Below are positions 18,763 to 27,730 of a stretch of 64,000 bases of DNA, one piece after another (the first letter of the stretch is position 1; every line of letters begins with the position of its first letter). Position numbers and translations under genes: made by a program. Under the pieces are notes generated by a model. The model saw only the letters and a list, made by a program, of their open reading frames with translations, did not search any database and was not told the origin of the DNA. This DNA is from Synechococcus sp. CC9311 (GTDB taxonomy: Bacteria; Cyanobacteriota; Cyanobacteriia; PCC-6307; Cyanobiaceae). The DNA is taken from NCBI RefSeq assembly GCF_000014585.1, contig NC_008319.1:1860001-1924000 (forward strand), written 5' to 3'.

Positions 18763-19908
18763 ACGTCGTCGAGGGGCCGCAGCCAAAAGCTGATGGGTCT
18801 CCGCCAACAAATCAGGAATCGCCAGTTGATGGGGACATCGTGGAAGGCAATCCCCACAGGTCTCACAGCCTTCGGCATTGACCTCCTCCCACCAGTGGCC
18901 AGCGCGCCCAATCAAGTTGTAACGCTCTTCTGTGAACTCCTTGAGGTCATGAGCGAGTCGAAGGTTGCGCAGTCGCAGCAGCTCAGGGATAGGAACCTCC
19001 TGCGGACAGGGAAGACAGGCTCTGCATTGTTGGCAAAGCGTTTCCCCGAGCCGCTGTTGACGCAAAAGTTCCAAGCGTGTCAAAGCGGTCTGTTCTGCAA
19101 GGGTGAGCGCCCCATCGCTGCTGGCCATGGAGGCGGCAAGGTTGAGATCGGCCGGGCTGTTGGCCCCGACCGTCAGGGTGCTTATCCCAGCAGCTAACAG
19201 GTAGCGGTAAGCCAGAGCTAAGGGTTCCCATGGCTGGCAATCTGCCTGTAGCAATGAGCTTGGTGCTTGCAAGCGTCCACCCTTATCTGCAGGGGAGATC
19301 GCCATAACGCCCATTCCTCCAGCCAGCGCTTCCAATGCCAAGGGGAGCCGTGCTGGATCCAAGAGATGGAGATGGAGGCTGCAGAACTGAAAGCGACCAC
19401 TTGAGATCGCCCGCGCGATCAATGAATTGGAGCCATGGCTGCTGAAACCAACCTGACCCACAAGCCCAGATCTCAGGGCCCATTCCAAGAGCCTGGCTCC
19501 TTCCCCGTCGATCGCCCAATGCAGGTGTTCCGCACGATTCAGACCATGGACCGCCAGGCCATGCAAAAAGGGACGTCCCAACCGTTCAAGGCATGCCGAC
19601 AAGGCGCGTTGCCCTTGTTCAAAAGACAGGCTTGGAAGGAGTTTGCTCGTGATTAACCACCCCCCCTCAGGGGCAATTCCTTGTTGCTCCAGCTGATCCA
19701 AAGCCTGCCCCAAAAAGACTTCAGCAGGGCCATAGGCGGGTGCCGTCTCGAGGTGATTGATCCCAGCAGCATGGGCTGCTCGTACTACGGCAACCATTTG
19801 CTCGCGGTCTTTCAACGCACGCATCGTGCCCAGGGTGAACAAGCTCACCGCGGGACCCTTGCCAAAGGCACGACGCACTCCAGAACCAGCCAAAGGCTCT
19901 GTTGTCAT
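18751..19908 (-). CDS. Aldo/keto reductase with C-terminal 4Fe-4S domain
   Basis: 385 residues. The first ~280 form the TIM barrel of the aldo/keto reductase superfamily: LGTMRALKDREQMVAVVRAA at the start, then INHLETAPAYG with the Asp-to-Glu/Tyr active-site region, VHGLN, and LVGQVGFSSHG. The C-terminus adds two cysteine clusters, CxxCxxCxxCP at about residues 291-301 and CxxCxxCxxxCP at 348-359, the pattern of a two-cluster ferredoxin-like domain. This resembles a family of predicted Fe-S oxidoreductases with unknown substrate. Its start overlaps the DUF151 gene stop by ATGA. Confidence 0.83.
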   Translation of the reverse strand: MTTEPLAGSGVRRAFGKGPAVSLFTLGTMRALKDREQMVAVVRAAHAAGINHLETAPAYGPAEVFLGQALDQLEQQGIAPEGGWLITSKLLPSLSFEQGQRALSACLERLGRPFLHGLAVHGLNRAEHLHWAIDGEGARLLEWALRSGLVGQVGFSSHGSNSLIARAISSGRFQFCSLHLHLLDPARLPLALEALAGGMGVMAISPADKGGRLQAPSSLLQADCQPWEPLALAYRYLLAAGISTLTVGANSPADLNLAASMASSDGALTLAEQTALTRLELLRQQRLGETLCQQCRACLPCPQEVPIPELLRLRNLRLAHDLKEFTEERYNLIGRAGHWWEEVNAEGCETCGDCLPRCPHQLAIPDLLAETHQLLAAAPRRRLWG

Positions 19909-20510
19909 CCCAAATTGTCGTCGTCCGTTTCTTTGTCTGATGGATCGTCCTGCGGTTGTCGCGTCTCAAGATGCCGAACCATGGCGGCAGGACTGACCTG
20001 ATCTAAAAATCGTCGAAACTCGTTTCGATCCTCTGCATCCGCTTCTGCATCCACCGCGATCGAGGCTTCAGCGACCACTTCCTCCAACATCCAAATGCTG
20101 CTGCCTGTACGAATGGCAAGCGCAATGGCATCACTGGGCCTGGCATCAATGTCCAACGGTTCTTCGCTCGCCTCGTTCTCCTCGATCGACTCACCTTCTG
20201 TGAAGTCCTCAATCGCATCGCTTGGCACGTCATGGCTGAGTTTCAAGACAGCGCGAAACGTGCTGTCTTCAATCGCATGGATGATGACCCGCTCGAGATG
20301 CAGTTCACCAGCAGCCAACAAGCGCACCATTAAGTCATGGCTTAAAGGGCGAGGAGATGGCTCTCCATTCAACCCAGCCATGATGTTATGGGCCTGGGCC
20401 TGATCGATCCAGATCGGCACTTGTCGCCGTCGAGATAGATCTCGAAGCAGGACGATCGGACTCCGGCTGGCGGCATCCAGAGCAATCCCAATCACGCTCA
20501 TTTCCACCAT
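19905..20510 (-). CDS. DUF151 bifunctional nuclease-like protein
   Basis: 201 residues from ATG 20510 (MVEMSVIGIALDAASRSPIVLL). IWIDQAQAHNIMAGLNG (near residue 35) and LDIDARPSDAIALAIRTGSSIW (near 130) are hallmarks of the DUF151/bifunctional nuclease family, whose plant and Thermotoga members show DNase/RNase activity. An acidic insertion (EDFTEGESIEENEASEE) and an acidic tail flank the second motif. A longer frame to 20618 overlaps ribE on the other strand and is rejected. It is coupled to the downstream aldo/keto reductase by a 4-base overlap and divergent from ribE. Confidence 0.85.
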   Translation of the reverse strand: MVEMSVIGIALDAASRSPIVLLRDLSRRRQVPIWIDQAQAHNIMAGLNGEPSPRPLSHDLMVRLLAAGELHLERVIIHAIEDSTFRAVLKLSHDVPSDAIEDFTEGESIEENEASEEPLDIDARPSDAIALAIRTGSSIWMLEEVVAEASIAVDAEADAEDRNEFRRFLDQVSPAAMVRHLETRQPQDDPSDKETDDDNLG

Positions 20511-20568
20511 CGACGGCTCTCTCCCCCTTCCTCGATTATGACCAGTGAACACACGCTGAATGCACAGC

Positions 20569-21231
20569 ATGTTCACGGGTCTGGTGCAAGCTGTTGGTTG
20601 GATTGAGCGCCGCGGCAATGGCCTCGCGGTGAGTGGCTGCTCTCCGTTCGCTCCCCTTCAGCTGGGGGACAGTGTCGCCGTTGACGGCGTCTGTCTAACG
20701 GTGGCAGAACTAGTCGGTGATGGATTTCTCGCCAATGTCAGCGAAGAAACGCTGCAACGCAGCACACTCGGCCGCAAAGCATCTTCGGGCCGTTCGGTCA
20801 ATTTGGAGCCAGCCCTCCGCTTGTCCGATCGCCTTGGCGGACATCTCGTGAGTGGTCATGTCGACAGTATCGGCGAAGTCGCAAGCATCGAAGCCCTTAG
20901 CCAATCGTGGAATCTCGAGCTGCGCTGGCGAGATGCCGCCTATGGCCGGTACGTCTGTGAAAAAGCCAGTATTGCCGTCAATGGCATCAGCCTCACAGTT
21001 GCTGGGTGCAGTGATGCTGGTGCGCGATTTTGGATCGCCGTGATTCCACACACCTGGATGGCGACGGCATTGCGGGATCTCGCACCGGGGGATGAGGTGA
21101 ATTTAGAAATCGATCTTCTCGCTCGTTATACAGAACGCTTGCTCGGACACTCGCGAGAAGGAACAGCATCCAACTCTGGGAACCACAGCTCTATGAGCTC
21201 TGAATGGCTGGCCTCCCACGGGTGGAGCTGA
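20569..21231 (+). CDS. ribE: Riboflavin synthase alpha chain
   Basis: Converts two 6,7-dimethyl-8-ribityllumazines to riboflavin and a pyrimidine, in the cytoplasm. 220 residues from ATG 20569 (MFTGLVQAVGWIERR), the signature start of the family. Two lumazine-binding domains are visible: GDSVAVDGVCLTV ... GGHLVSGHVD and the repeat KASIAVNGISLTV with the matching IPHTW segment. The last ~25 residues are serine-rich and probably disordered. The gene stands alone, followed by a gap of about 70 bases. Confidence 0.95.
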   Translation: MFTGLVQAVGWIERRGNGLAVSGCSPFAPLQLGDSVAVDGVCLTVAELVGDGFLANVSEETLQRSTLGRKASSGRSVNLEPALRLSDRLGGHLVSGHVDSIGEVASIEALSQSWNLELRWRDAAYGRYVCEKASIAVNGISLTVAGCSDAGARFWIAVIPHTWMATALRDLAPGDEVNLEIDLLARYTERLLGHSREGTASNSGNHSSMSSEWLASHGWS

Positions 21232-21304
21232 GGGAACATCACAAAAACGGGTCAGCACTTCGGAGAATCAATACCTTTCGGGGGTTGTCTCTTTTACAAA
21301 GTTC

Positions 21305-21895
21305 ATGACCGCTGACGATCGTCCCGATTCGGTGGGGACTTTTAAAGCTTTCGCCATCGCTGAAGGCATTTTGCTGATCATCTTGGGCGTCCTCGCCCTG
21401 ATCTTTCCGGTGATTGCGTCCGTATGGGTCACTGGAGTGATCGCCGTTGTCTTTCTTGTTGGAGGAGTAGTGGGTTGGATCAGCAATCTGGCCCGCTCGA
21501 AACGCATGGGGCGCTGGATTTGCTTCTGGCGTTTAGTCGTCTCAACCTTGTTCATCGTTGCGGGGGCTTCGATGATCAGCAATTTCCGAAGTCCTGCGGA
21601 CGCGGCACAACAGGTCGCAACCCTGTCGTTAGCAATCGGCATCGTATTTCTTGTTGAGGGTGTGGTGGCCTTTTTCAACGGCCTGTCTCACAGCAACCGT
21701 CCTGGAGCGGGCTGGGCCGTTGCCAACGGCGTGATCACGTTCATTCTTGGGCTGCTGATCGTGACGCTGAAGTTCTGGGGCTTGCTTTGGGTACTGGGCG
21801 TACTTGTAGGCATCAGCTTCCTGTTCAGCGGCATTGACCTGATCGCGTTGAGCTCAACCATTCACAACGATCAAGATCCTCCAGCTGCTGCCTGA
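21305..21895 (+). CDS. DUF308/HdeD-type membrane protein
   Basis: 196 residues with six predicted helices and small loops (AIAEGILLIILGVLALIFPV; FLVEGVVAFFNGL; ITFILGLLIVTLKFWGLLW), the repeat pattern of HdeD/DUF308 proteins. The E. coli founder is linked to acid resistance; the function here is unknown. It is a single-gene unit, ending 49 bases before the convergent cyAbrB gene. A hairpin at 21935-21956 lies just past its stop and may terminate it. Confidence 0.8.
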   Translation: MTADDRPDSVGTFKAFAIAEGILLIILGVLALIFPVIASVWVTGVIAVVFLVGGVVGWISNLARSKRMGRWICFWRLVVSTLFIVAGASMISNFRSPADAAQQVATLSLAIGIVFLVEGVVAFFNGLSHSNRPGAGWAVANGVITFILGLLIVTLKFWGLLWVLGVLVGISFLFSGIDLIALSSTIHNDQDPPAAA

Positions 21896-21934
21896 TCACC
21901 TAGAAGTCAGTGTCTTAAAGCCAGTGAGCACAAT

Positions 21935-21957
21935 GACCCGGGTCTCAACCTGGGTCC
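21935..21957 (+). terminator. Stem-loop terminator between convergent genes
   Basis: A nine-base stem (GACCCGGGT / ACCTGGGTC, one G-T wobble) with a CTCA loop is followed by CCTTTGTTGT. It overlaps the last codons of the convergent cyAbrB gene, so it may end transcription from both sides. The T-tract is short, so strength is uncertain. Confidence 0.5.
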
Positions 21958-22355
21958 TTTGTTGTGTCTTGATCCTGCTCAGAGTCCACCTCTGCAACCT
22001 TGAGCTCCTTGTTATTCATCGGAAGAAGAAAGATGGAACGAGAGTCTTGGCGCAGTTCAATCCGAAACTCCTGACCCGGTTCTAGGCCAAGGCGACGTGT
22101 ATAGGCATGGCCGATCAGCAGATTTCCATTCCCATGAACCCGGGTCTTGAATTCAGCTTGGCGACCTCTAGTTCCACCACCACCAGAACTGGAAGAGGGC
22201 AACTTGTATCCCTTCGCTTCCACTAAAGCTTTGTAGAAGCCCTTACGCAGAACGCGGCCACTGGGACCGACATAGCCGCATCCCCTAGCAATTTCGTCTT
22301 CAGAGCGATTGCTGAGTGACCGGGCCCTGTTCAGCAATTCCTGGCCAGTGAGCAT
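21945..22355 (-). CDS. cyAbrB-family transcriptional regulator
   Basis: 136 residues. The N-terminal half (LTGQELLNRARSLSNRSEDEIARGCGYV ... GRVLRKGFYKALVEAKGY) is the cyanobacteria-specific region. The C-terminal half (FKTRVHGNGNLLIGHAYTRRLGLEPGQEFRIELR) is the AbrB-like DNA-binding fold, placed at the C-terminus as in cyAbrB1/2. Relatives control carbon/nitrogen balance, hydrogenase and other redox genes. A Ser/Gly linker joins the halves. It is monocistronic, about 100 bases downstream of the ctaCDE operon on the same strand. Confidence 0.88.
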   Translation of the reverse strand: MLTGQELLNRARSLSNRSEDEIARGCGYVGPSGRVLRKGFYKALVEAKGYKLPSSSSGGGGTRGRQAEFKTRVHGNGNLLIGHAYTRRLGLEPGQEFRIELRQDSRSIFLLPMNNKELKVAEVDSEQDQDTTKDPG

Positions 22356-22451
22356 CTAACTCATGAAATTTGATTTTATTCTGGCCAAAACTCTCATACG
22401 AAGCAACAAAAGTTTCGAAATAAGATTGGAAGCATTAGGAACCAAGCTCGC

Positions 22452-23054
22452 TCAGATGAGATAGAGAATGACAAATAAGACAACCCAGATGCCGTCAACG
22501 AAGTGCCAGTAGAGCTCTGCAGCTTCAAGGGGGAAGTGATTATCTGCTGTGACGCGCCCTTCAGGAGTACGACATTGCCACCAGACAATCAGGATCATCA
22601 GTGCGCCCAGGGTTACGTGCAGACCATGGAAGCCAGTGAGAGCATAGAAAGTGCTGGCATAAAGATTGTCAGTCAACCCGAATGGCAAGGTGAAATACTC
22701 CACCATCTGACTCACCAAAAAGGCCAAGCCCAGAATGGCTGTCAGAAGTAGCCAGCTCCTGCAGCGTTGCATTTCACTTCGGCGCAGATTCACACCAGCG
22801 CGATGGAAGGTGGCACTACTAACAAGCAAAAGAATTGTGTTCAGCGTTGGAAGTGGAAGCTCCAACTCATACACAGCACCAGGGAGAAGAGGGTTAACGG
22901 CCTTAAACGTGAGATAAGCAGCAAAGAACCCTGCAAATGTCATCGCGTCAGCCACCAAGAAGGTGGCAAGCCCAAACATGCGGTGGTCGGGATGGCTTTC
23001 TTCGTGATGCCCTTGAATTTCAACTGCTTGGTCTTGAGGCGATAGGGAAGTCAT
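22452..23054 (-). CDS. ctaE: Cytochrome c oxidase subunit III
   Basis: 200-residue membrane subunit of the aa3-type terminal oxidase. Five helices are evident, starting from MFGLATFLVADAMTFAGFFAAYLTF and ending with LYWHFVDGIWVVLFVILYLI, which includes the conserved WHFVD segment. The start ATG 23054 overlaps the ctaD stop as ATGA, so it is translationally coupled; a longer frame to 23069 lies inside ctaD. It is the last gene of the ctaC-D-E operon. Confidence 0.95.
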   Translation of the reverse strand: MTSLSPQDQAVEIQGHHEESHPDHRMFGLATFLVADAMTFAGFFAAYLTFKAVNPLLPGAVYELELPLPTLNTILLLVSSATFHRAGVNLRRSEMQRCRSWLLLTAILGLAFLVSQMVEYFTLPFGLTDNLYASTFYALTGFHGLHVTLGALMILIVWWQCRTPEGRVTADNHFPLEAAELYWHFVDGIWVVLFVILYLI

Positions 23055-24715
23055 CGGCCGTTGCTCCATAAATCACTGCCACTGGCATCTTTCAAATCGA
23101 TCTGGTCTGCAGGGATTCCATACCCATAGGGGTGAGTGACCAAAGGAGGTTCACCTTTCCAGTTCTCTACAGGAGGTGGAGAAGTGGTCAACCATTCAGG
23201 GGTCAAGGCACGCCAAGGGTTGTCTCCAGCAATCTCACCGGAGCGTGCACTCGCAAACACGTTCCAGAGAAAAGGCAAGGTACTGAGGGCCATCAGCAGG
23301 GCGCCAACGCTGCTGATCTGGTTCACAAACGCAAATTGAGGATCGTATTCAGCAACACGCCTTGGCATGCCATTAAGGCCGAGCCAATGCTGGGGGGCAA
23401 AGCAAAGATTGAATCCAATAAACGTCAACAAAAAGTGAAAACGCCCAAGCTTTTCATCTAACATCCTCCCCGTCACTTTTGGGAACCAGTGATAAATAGA
23501 CGCGAAGATCACGAAAACCGATCCCCCATAAACAATGTAATGGAAGTGAGCGACAACAAAATAGGTATCGTGAACATGGACGTCAAAAGGAACCTGTGCA
23601 AGCGCGACACCAGTGATCCCGCCCAAAACAAAGTTAATGATAAAACCGCAAGAAAAGAGGACAGCACTATTAAGGCTGATCTTCCCTCCCCACAGAGTGG
23701 CTAGCCAGTTAAAGAATTTGATACCAGTTGGAACCGCGATAAAAGCCGTCGCGATTGTAAAAAACAGGCGCATCCATGGAGGTGTACCGCTGGTAAACAT
23801 GTGATGAGCCCAAACAACAAGTCCAAGAACAACGATCGCCATGATCGAATACACCATCGTGGTGTATCCAAATAGAGGCTTCCGGCAATGGATCGGCAGA
23901 ATTTCACTTACCAAACCAAATGCCGGCAACACCATGATGTAAACGGCTGGATGGGAGTAAAACCAGAAGAGGTGTTGATAAACAACAACATTTCCACCCA
24001 TTCCAGGATTAAAGAATCCTGTATGAGCAACAATATCGAAGCTCAGAAGAATCAAGGTTCCAGCAAGAACGGGTGTTGACAGAACAACAAGAATGCTCGT
24101 TCCAAGCATCGCCCAGCAATACATAGGTAATTGCATCAGCTTCAATCCAGGCCGACGCAATTTCAGAATCGTAGCAATAAAGTTGATTCCACCAAAAATT
24201 GAACTTCCCCCAAGCAATAAAACGCTCAGAATCCAAATAATCTGACCAGTCGCCGGAGTTGTGAGGCTGAGCGGTGGATATGCTGTCCAGCCTGACTGAG
24301 CCGCACCAGTAATGAAATAACTAGTGATCAGAAGTAATCCAGCTGGAGGAATCAACCAAAATGCAACAGCATTCAGCCTTGGGAAGGCCATATCCCTGGC
24401 TCCCACATAAAACGGAATCAGATAGTTGCCAAAGGCACCATTGACCACCGGAACGATCCAGAGAAAGATCATCACAGTGCCGTGCAATGTAAGCACCTGG
24501 TTATAAACATCCCGGGGCATAAAATCAGCCACAGGGCTGGTCAGCTCTGTACGAATAGCGCCAGCAAGGGCACCACCAATAAGGTAAAAAGCGAACCCAC
24601 ACACAAGATATTGAAGCCCGATCACTTTGTGATCGACGCTAAAACTGAGATAGCGAAGCCAACCAGTGGGTTGCAACGAGGGGGGCTTGCTTTGCTGCGG
24701 AAGGGTGAGTGTCAT
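23051..24715 (-). CDS. ctaD: Cytochrome c oxidase subunit I
   Basis: Catalytic heme-copper subunit, 554 residues, twelve helices. Ligand motifs are visible: LTLHGTVMIFLW (low-spin heme His), FWFYSHPAVYIMVLPAFG (CuB His with cross-linked Tyr), HHMFTSG (two CuB His) and HDTYFVVAHFHY (high-spin and low-spin heme His). The K- and D-channel residues were not checked individually. Its ends overlap ctaC and ctaE by four bases each. It reduces oxygen with electrons from cytochrome c6/plastocyanin in thylakoid or plasma membrane. Confidence 0.97.
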   Translation of the reverse strand: MTLTLPQQSKPPSLQPTGWLRYLSFSVDHKVIGLQYLVCGFAFYLIGGALAGAIRTELTSPVADFMPRDVYNQVLTLHGTVMIFLWIVPVVNGAFGNYLIPFYVGARDMAFPRLNAVAFWLIPPAGLLLITSYFITGAAQSGWTAYPPLSLTTPATGQIIWILSVLLLGGSSIFGGINFIATILKLRRPGLKLMQLPMYCWAMLGTSILVVLSTPVLAGTLILLSFDIVAHTGFFNPGMGGNVVVYQHLFWFYSHPAVYIMVLPAFGLVSEILPIHCRKPLFGYTTMVYSIMAIVVLGLVVWAHHMFTSGTPPWMRLFFTIATAFIAVPTGIKFFNWLATLWGGKISLNSAVLFSCGFIINFVLGGITGVALAQVPFDVHVHDTYFVVAHFHYIVYGGSVFVIFASIYHWFPKVTGRMLDEKLGRFHFLLTFIGFNLCFAPQHWLGLNGMPRRVAEYDPQFAFVNQISSVGALLMALSTLPFLWNVFASARSGEIAGDNPWRALTPEWLTTSPPPVENWKGEPPLVTHPYGYGIPADQIDLKDASGSDLWSNGR

Positions 24716-25536
24716 GCCTCAGATACAGGGAGCTTGCGATTGGCTTGGAACCAGGCGTCGTAGTCATCAGCCGACTCAACCACCACCGTGGAACGCATAC
24801 CCCCGTGATAAGGGCCACAAAGTTCAGCACAAACCACTGGATAACGACCAGGGCGGGTGGGAGTGAAATTAAGCAAGGTGGGCTGGCCTGGAATGATGTC
24901 CTGCTTGAGCCTGAATTCCGGAACCCAGAAGGCATGAATCACATCTTTAGCCTCCATTTTCAATGAAATGGGTCGTCCTGATGGGACATGAAGTTCTCCA
25001 GAAATAATGTCTCCATCGGGATAATGGAAAAGGAAAGCAAATTGCATCGCCGTGACCTCAACTGGCAAAGGTGACACCGTCATTTCAGAACTGGCTTGCA
25101 TTGCACCTGCCGTCCCAATTCCTCCCCAAACCCTCTCTTCGGTGGCTTGAGACTCACCATGTCCCCCATGACCGAGTGGAACCATTCCACCCATTCGTTC
25201 ATAGATGTCGTAACTGAATAGACCTACGAAGAGAACAACAATCGCTGGGACAGCGGTCCAAAAAATCTCCAGCGGCAAATTGCCTTCCAGTGCAATCCCG
25301 TCACCAATCTGTCCAGCTTTGCGGCGGAAACGTACAAGGCTGAACACCACAAGCCCAACGATTCCTACAAACAAAATCGTGCCGATGCTGAACAGAACAC
25401 GAAACAGTTCGTCGTAAATGGGTGCATTGACGCTGGCATCAACAGGAAGAAGGTTGATGTTTTGGCCAATCCACAATCCACCCAGCACAAGGATCATTCC
25501 CAGCACAAGAGTGAGAATTGCCGAGGGGATGGGCAC
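24712..25536 (-). CDS. ctaC: Cytochrome c oxidase subunit II
   Basis: CuA-bearing subunit, 274 residues. Two N-terminal helices are followed by an extracytoplasmic cupredoxin domain with the CuA set VVCAELCGPYHGGM near residue 240 and the earlier conserved His in IHAFWVPEF. A His/Gly-rich insert (LGHGGHGES) lies between helix two and the domain. It is the first gene of the operon, with its promoter in the 25537-25765 gap shared with ctaA. Confidence 0.96.
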   Translation of the reverse strand: MPIPSAILTLVLGMILVLGGLWIGQNINLLPVDASVNAPIYDELFRVLFSIGTILFVGIVGLVVFSLVRFRRKAGQIGDGIALEGNLPLEIFWTAVPAIVVLFVGLFSYDIYERMGGMVPLGHGGHGESQATEERVWGGIGTAGAMQASSEMTVSPLPVEVTAMQFAFLFHYPDGDIISGELHVPSGRPISLKMEAKDVIHAFWVPEFRLKQDIIPGQPTLLNFTPTRPGRYPVVCAELCGPYHGGMRSTVVVESADDYDAWFQANRKLPVSEA

Positions 25537-25765
25537 GAAACTCCTGGTACATGTCCCATCAGACTATGGAGATCTCATGCCTTCTTCATGCAGTGATTGT
25601 TAAAGCAGCCTGAAGTTCCTGCTAACACACCTGTTTCAGGGCGTTGTTGTCAGCAAAGGGAGATGTTGGCGCTTTTGAAAATGTCGGAGACCTGTTAATA
25701 ACGTGCCGTTTGTGATCAGATCGCTAGTTTCCAAAAACAAACCATGTGATTAGGAGGGACAGTCG
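25537..25765. promoter_or_regulatory. Divergent control region between ctaCDE and ctaA-ctaB
   Basis: 229 bases separate the start of the oxidase operon from ctaA. The segment must hold promoters for both directions. I saw no clear NtcA-type or other known operator. An AGGAGG at 25752-25757 sits eight bases before the TTG start of ctaA and is that gene's ribosome-binding site. Confidence 0.5.
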
Positions 25766-26698
25766 TTGACTTCATCAGCAACAGTTCCGATTCGTTTGCG
25801 CCTGGCGCAGCTCGCCGCTCACCTGGTCGTAGCTCTCATTGCCCTCGTAGTAATTGGAGGGGCAACCCGTGTCATGGAAGCAGGGCTGGCCTGTCCTGAT
25901 TGGCCTCTCTGTTACGGGAGCTTGCTGCCTGGCCGCCAGATGAATCTCAAGGTGTTCCTGGAGTGGTTTCACCGCCTGGATGCCTTTGTTGTTGGCATCG
26001 CTCTGCTCGTCCAACTCGGTGCCGCCTGGTTCTGGAGAAAGGAACTGCCCCGCTGGTTGCTGCCTCTGTCTCTCCTTTTAGTCCTGTTAGTGGTTCTTCA
26101 AGGAGGGCTCGGCGCTCTGACCGTGCTTCAACTGCTTCCCTCCGCAGTGGTCACAGCCCATCTCGTTCTGGCTCTGACCCTGGTCATCGTGATGAGCGGA
26201 CTTACGCAAAGACTTCTGCACAAAGGATTTATAGGATCAGCCGCCCCTCGCTGGTGGCCCTGGCTTGGCGGAATCAGCCTTGCTGCCGTTTCAGGCCAAT
26301 GCCTTCTCGGAGGCCGAATGGCAACTTCATGGGCGGCCCAACGTTGCTTACAGGAGGGTCAGTCCTGCCAATGGCTTCATTGGCATCGCAGTGCCGCAAC
26401 CCCAGCAGCGGTTTGCGTTTTGCTGTTTGTTGCAACAGCTCTCATCGCCGGCGGCTGGGCTCGTCAGCAATGGCCCCTCCTCCTCACAGCCACTTTCTTG
26501 GTCTCAACCCAGATCGGTTTGGGGGTTTTCACGTTGAGGCTTGGTCTGAGCCAGCCCGCGGTGACGGTGTGTCATCAACTCGTTGCCTGTCTGCTCGTGG
26601 CCGTGCTCGCGGCTCTCACCTGGAGGCTCCCGTCAGCACCCGACTCCCCCCCCACGATCTCTCACGATTCTTCAACCCTGGAGCCCTGTCATGGCTAG
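25766..26698 (+). CDS. ctaA: Heme A synthase (COX15/CtaA)
   Basis: Oxidises the C8 methyl of heme O to make heme A for the oxidase. 310 residues, about eight helices. Heme-ligand and signature regions are [38 protein letters not shown] and a later LHWHRSAA and VCHQLVA. The TTG start at 25766 is supported by AGGAGG eight bases upstream. It overlaps the ctaB start by eight bases. Confidence 0.94.
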   Translation: MTSSATVPIRLRLAQLAAHLVVALIALVVIGGATRVMEAGLACPDWPLCYGSLLPGRQMNLKVFLEWFHRLDAFVVGIALLVQLGAAWFWRKELPRWLLPLSLLLVLLVVLQGGLGALTVLQLLPSAVVTAHLVLALTLVIVMSGLTQRLLHKGFIGSAAPRWWPWLGGISLAAVSGQCLLGGRMATSWAAQRCLQEGQSCQWLHWHRSAATPAAVCVLLFVATALIAGGWARQQWPLLLTATFLVSTQIGLGVFTLRLGLSQPAVTVCHQLVACLLVAVLAALTWRLPSAPDSPPTISHDSSTLEPCHG

Positions 26699-27701
26699 TT
26701 CAGCTTCCGTTGCTCCAATGCCACCATCCCTCACAAGAGAGGAGGTGGTGCCATCTCGCAAGAGAATCAAACTTCCCCCCTGGCTTGAGGTTGCCAAACC
26801 AAGGCTGATCCCACTTCTCCTCGCAACCACCTTGGGAGGAATGGCTCTCACCGAAGGCTGGCCACTCTCCTCACCAAGGCTGGTATGCACCCTTGGTGGT
26901 GGTGCATTAGCGGCAGCCGCTGCAGGAGTTCTCAACTGTTTGTGGGAGCAGGAACTGGATGGACGCATGCTGCGCACAAGTGGTCGAGCCCTTCCCTCTG
27001 GACGGTTGTCACCATCTGCGGCCTTTGTTGGAGCGGTGTCCTGCACTCTTGCTGCAGCGGCTCTTCTGGTCAGTGGGGTTAATTGCCTTGCAGCTGGACT
27101 ATCTCTCCTAGGACTCTGTAGTTATGTCCTGCTTTACACCGCGCTTCTTAAGCCCCGCACCACGCAAAACATTGTGGTTGGCGGTGTTGCTGGCGCTATC
27201 CCACCCCTGGTCGGAGCGGCTGCAGCAACAGGCCACATCGGCCTTGGTGGATGGTGGCTGTTCGCGCTTGTGATGGTATGGACTCCAGCCCATTTCTGGG
27301 CACTTGCCCTGCTTTTGCATGACGACTATCGGGCCGTTGGCATTCCAATGCTCCCTGTCGTCAAGGGACCGTTGGTCACCACGAGGGCGATTCGACGCTA
27401 CGGATGGGCCACGATCTTGCTGAGCTTTTTGGGCATTTGGGCTCTACCCGAAGGTGGTGCGTTGTATGGGCTGTTAATCCTTCCCTTCAACGGTCGCCTT
27501 CTACAGATGGTGGAGCGTCTGGCGGCTGAGCCCAACAACCGGGATCGCGCTAAGGGATTATTTCGTTGGTCGATCCTTTATCTGTTCGGAGTCTGTCTCT
27601 TGCTTGTCATGAGCCGAATGTCTGGTGCCGCTCAGTTTGACCTGCAAGTGAGGGCCGTCGTTGACATCCTCTCAGGCGGATTTCTGACTGTCGCTTCCTA
27701 G
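26691..27701 (+). CDS. ctaB: Protoheme IX farnesyltransferase (heme O synthase)
   Basis: Adds a farnesyl group to heme B. UbiA-superfamily membrane enzyme, 336 residues from ATG 26691. [18 protein letters not shown] opens the first helix. The first prenyl-diphosphate motif is in [19 protein letters not shown] (N-x3-D-like) and the second is in [15 protein letters not shown]. The N-terminal ~35 residues are variable and soluble. Stop and start overlap with ctaA, making a heme A pathway pair beside the oxidase operon. Confidence 0.94.
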   Translation: MASSASVAPMPPSLTREEVVPSRKRIKLPPWLEVAKPRLIPLLLATTLGGMALTEGWPLSSPRLVCTLGGGALAAAAAGVLNCLWEQELDGRMLRTSGRALPSGRLSPSAAFVGAVSCTLAAAALLVSGVNCLAAGLSLLGLCSYVLLYTALLKPRTTQNIVVGGVAGAIPPLVGAAAATGHIGLGGWWLFALVMVWTPAHFWALALLLHDDYRAVGIPMLPVVKGPLVTTRAIRRYGWATILLSFLGIWALPEGGALYGLLILPFNGRLLQMVERLAAEPNNRDRAKGLFRWSILYLFGVCLLLVMSRMSGAAQFDLQVRAVVDILSGGFLTVAS

Positions 27702-27730
27702 ATTCTTTACTCTCGCTTTTGGACGGTTCC

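Noticed and set aside
25900-26808. 302-codon frame on the plus strand
   Set aside because: Out-of-frame shadow of ctaA and the ctaB start; Ser/Arg/Pro-rich with no domain.
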